From Lachnospiraceae bacterium (GTDB taxonomy: Bacteria; Bacillota; Clostridia; Lachnospirales; Lachnospiraceae), in contig CAJTDB010000002.1 of the NCBI GenBank assembly GCA_910574965.1, forward strand, positions 62,001 through 126,000: a stretch of DNA of 64,000 bases, read 5' to 3'. Position numbers and translations under genes: made by a program. Below the pieces are notes generated by a model. It searched no databases and was not told where the DNA came from. It saw only the letters and a program-made list of their open reading frames with translations. Below are positions 63,184 through 64,000 of the stretch, in pieces; within the stretch, counting starts at the first letter, position 1; each line of letters opens with the position of its first letter.

Positions 63184-63855
63184 TTATTCCGCCGTTTTCA
63201 CCGGCGTAATGGTTATGTTCGCTGCCTCAATTCCCGTTTTGCGTTTCACAATATCCTCGATCTGCGCCCGCTGGGAATCGCTGACCTGTGTACTGCTGAC
63301 CACCACATCCGCGCAGGAATCATGGATGCTGACAACCACCTCTTCAAAGCCCTGAGCGACTAAAAGCGTCTCCGCTGCCAGTTCCTTCTCCGCCACATCC
63401 GTCATCTGCACCATTTCATTAATCGCTGTCTGCTTCTGCTCGTCGGTCACATTCGTACTGTTGATCAGTTCCATCAGCATTTCTTTATTTTTCGAACGGG
63501 TCTGCTCTCTGGTCACCTTTGCCTCCGATACCAGGCCGACTCCCACCGTACTGTTCGCGAGGACCGTCTGCCCTACGCTCTCTTCTGCCAGATCCACGTC
63601 TTCATCCAGACTTTCGATATCTGCCGTATCTCCTTCCAGGTCCTCTGCATAGATGTCTTCCGCCGAGATGTCCTGGGCCAGATCGCCGCCCTCTACGTCC
63701 TCCACCGCCGAGCTGTTGGCGCTCAGCAGCGATTCATCCAGCCTGGTTCCTGAATAGTTCAGATATCCGGCCACGGCGATCATGGCCGCAAGAGCTGTGA
63801 CGATCATCTGGTTTTTCTTAAATACGGGTTTTTTTAACTGCTTTAACTGTTTCAC
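63184..63855 (-). CDS. spoIIIAH: Stage III sporulation protein AH
   Basis: A 223-residue forespore/mother-cell channel protein. One membrane span near residues 18-36, an acidic linker (about 45-95), then the SpoIIIAH domain with a helical segment (REQTRSKNKEMLMELINS) and a C-terminal ring-building motif-like region (VVVSIHDSCADVVVSS, ANITITPVK). SpoIIIAH faces SpoIIQ across the septum. The GTG start overlaps the stop of spoIIIAG and has a GGAGGG site. Last gene of the spoIIIA operon. Confidence 0.93.
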   Translation of the reverse strand: MKQLKQLKKPVFKKNQMIVTALAAMIAVAGYLNYSGTRLDESLLSANSSAVEDVEGGDLAQDISAEDIYAEDLEGDTADIESLDEDVDLAEESVGQTVLANSTVGVGLVSEAKVTREQTRSKNKEMLMELINSTNVTDEQKQTAINEMVQMTDVAEKELAAETLLVAQGFEEVVVSIHDSCADVVVSSTQVSDSQRAQIEDIVKRKTGIEAANITITPVKTAE

Positions 63856-64000
63856 TTGGTTCCCTCCATTTTCATTATTTTAATTTTATGTGCGTCTATC
63901 CCAAATAATGCCTGTGCTGCCTCCAGAATCTCCTGCCGGATGCGGCTGTTTCCCCCGCCTTCTGCAATTACCAGAACCCCCTCTACTTTCGGATTGATTT
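63852..64000 (-). CDS. spoIIIAG: Stage III sporulation protein AG, C-terminal part (runs off the window)
   Basis: The last 48 codons read INPKVEGVLVIAEGGGN, then REEIL-like RIRQEILEAAQALFGIDAHKIKIMKMEG and stop, matching the end of SpoIIIAG. It overlaps the spoIIIAH start, and the rest of the operon lies to the right. Confidence 0.85.
   Translation of the reverse strand, partial: INPKVEGVLVIAEGGGNSRIRQEILEAAQALFGIDAHKIKIMKMEGTK

Overview
The window looks like a chromosomal segment of a spore-forming, anaerobic gut member of the Lachnospiraceae (Bacillota). The evidence is the C-terminal end of spoIIIAG followed by spoIIIAH at the right edge, a CIRCE-controlled clpB at the left edge, an anaerobic CO dehydrogenase with its CooF and flavoprotein partners, a bile-salt-hydrolase-type enzyme, several PTS loci, and SigA-type promoters with 17-bp spacers in front of many genes. 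I see no phage, insertion sequence, CRISPR array, rRNA or integrated element. One tRNA gene (Gly, GCC) is present.

Layout, left to right. 1-5 kb: start of clpB (-), bile salt hydrolase (+), a two-component system (-) and galactokinase (-). 5-8 kb: uppP and a DUF815 ATPase (+), a decayed small ORF, a ferritin-like four-helix protein (+), and a patch with remnants of an RpiR regulator and a PTS EIIA domain. 8-14 kb, all (-): a MocR-type aminotransferase, an HD alarmone hydrolase, an lrp plus sodium:alanine symporter pair behind a promoter-terminator leader, and glmS. 14-20 kb (+): mannitol operon mtlR-mtlA-mtlD plus an HPr paralogue whose regulatory Ser46 is Asp. 20-30 kb (-): a secreted M6 metalloprotease behind larC, then a beta-glucoside operon (bglG-bglP-bglA) carrying an internal deletion, and a SARP-like regulator. 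30-40 kb: a SUKH protein (-), an MtaD-like deaminase (+), purL (-) and a very large surface protein (-). 40-45 kb (-): hemerythrin, FAD/NAD oxidoreductase, CooF, CooS, tRNA-Gly. 45-56 kb: nitroreductase and pepF (-), a LUD protein (+), a MacB-type ABC operon with an exported partner (-), a CmpB-like membrane protein and an AlkD-like protein (-), and a GntR-ABC operon (-). 56-63 kb (-): an operon of hybrid histidine kinase plus solute-binding lipoprotein, then feoA-feoB-feoX. 63-64 kb (-): end of the spoIIIA operon.

How parts may work together. The two-component system near 3 kb and the MacB-type ABC operon near 50 kb share a direct-repeat box (TTAAGATTT with a 10-bp period). In the ABC promoter this box takes the place of a -35 element, which suggests that the regulator activates the exporter. 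The hybrid kinase and the overlapping solute-binding protein form a sensor pair with no transporter permease nearby. The mannitol operon carries its own regulator, transporter, dehydrogenase and phosphocarrier variant. The bgl operon keeps its promoter, RAT antiterminator site and terminator, but its regulator and permease have been cut and joined by one deletion. No single locus is clearly a wholly new system. The strongest leads are the shared box, the HPr Ser46Asp variant, the kinase/binding-protein pair, the bgl deletion, and three leader or hairpin structures (lrp, feoA, and an ~88-nt hairpin beside the CO dehydrogenase operon).
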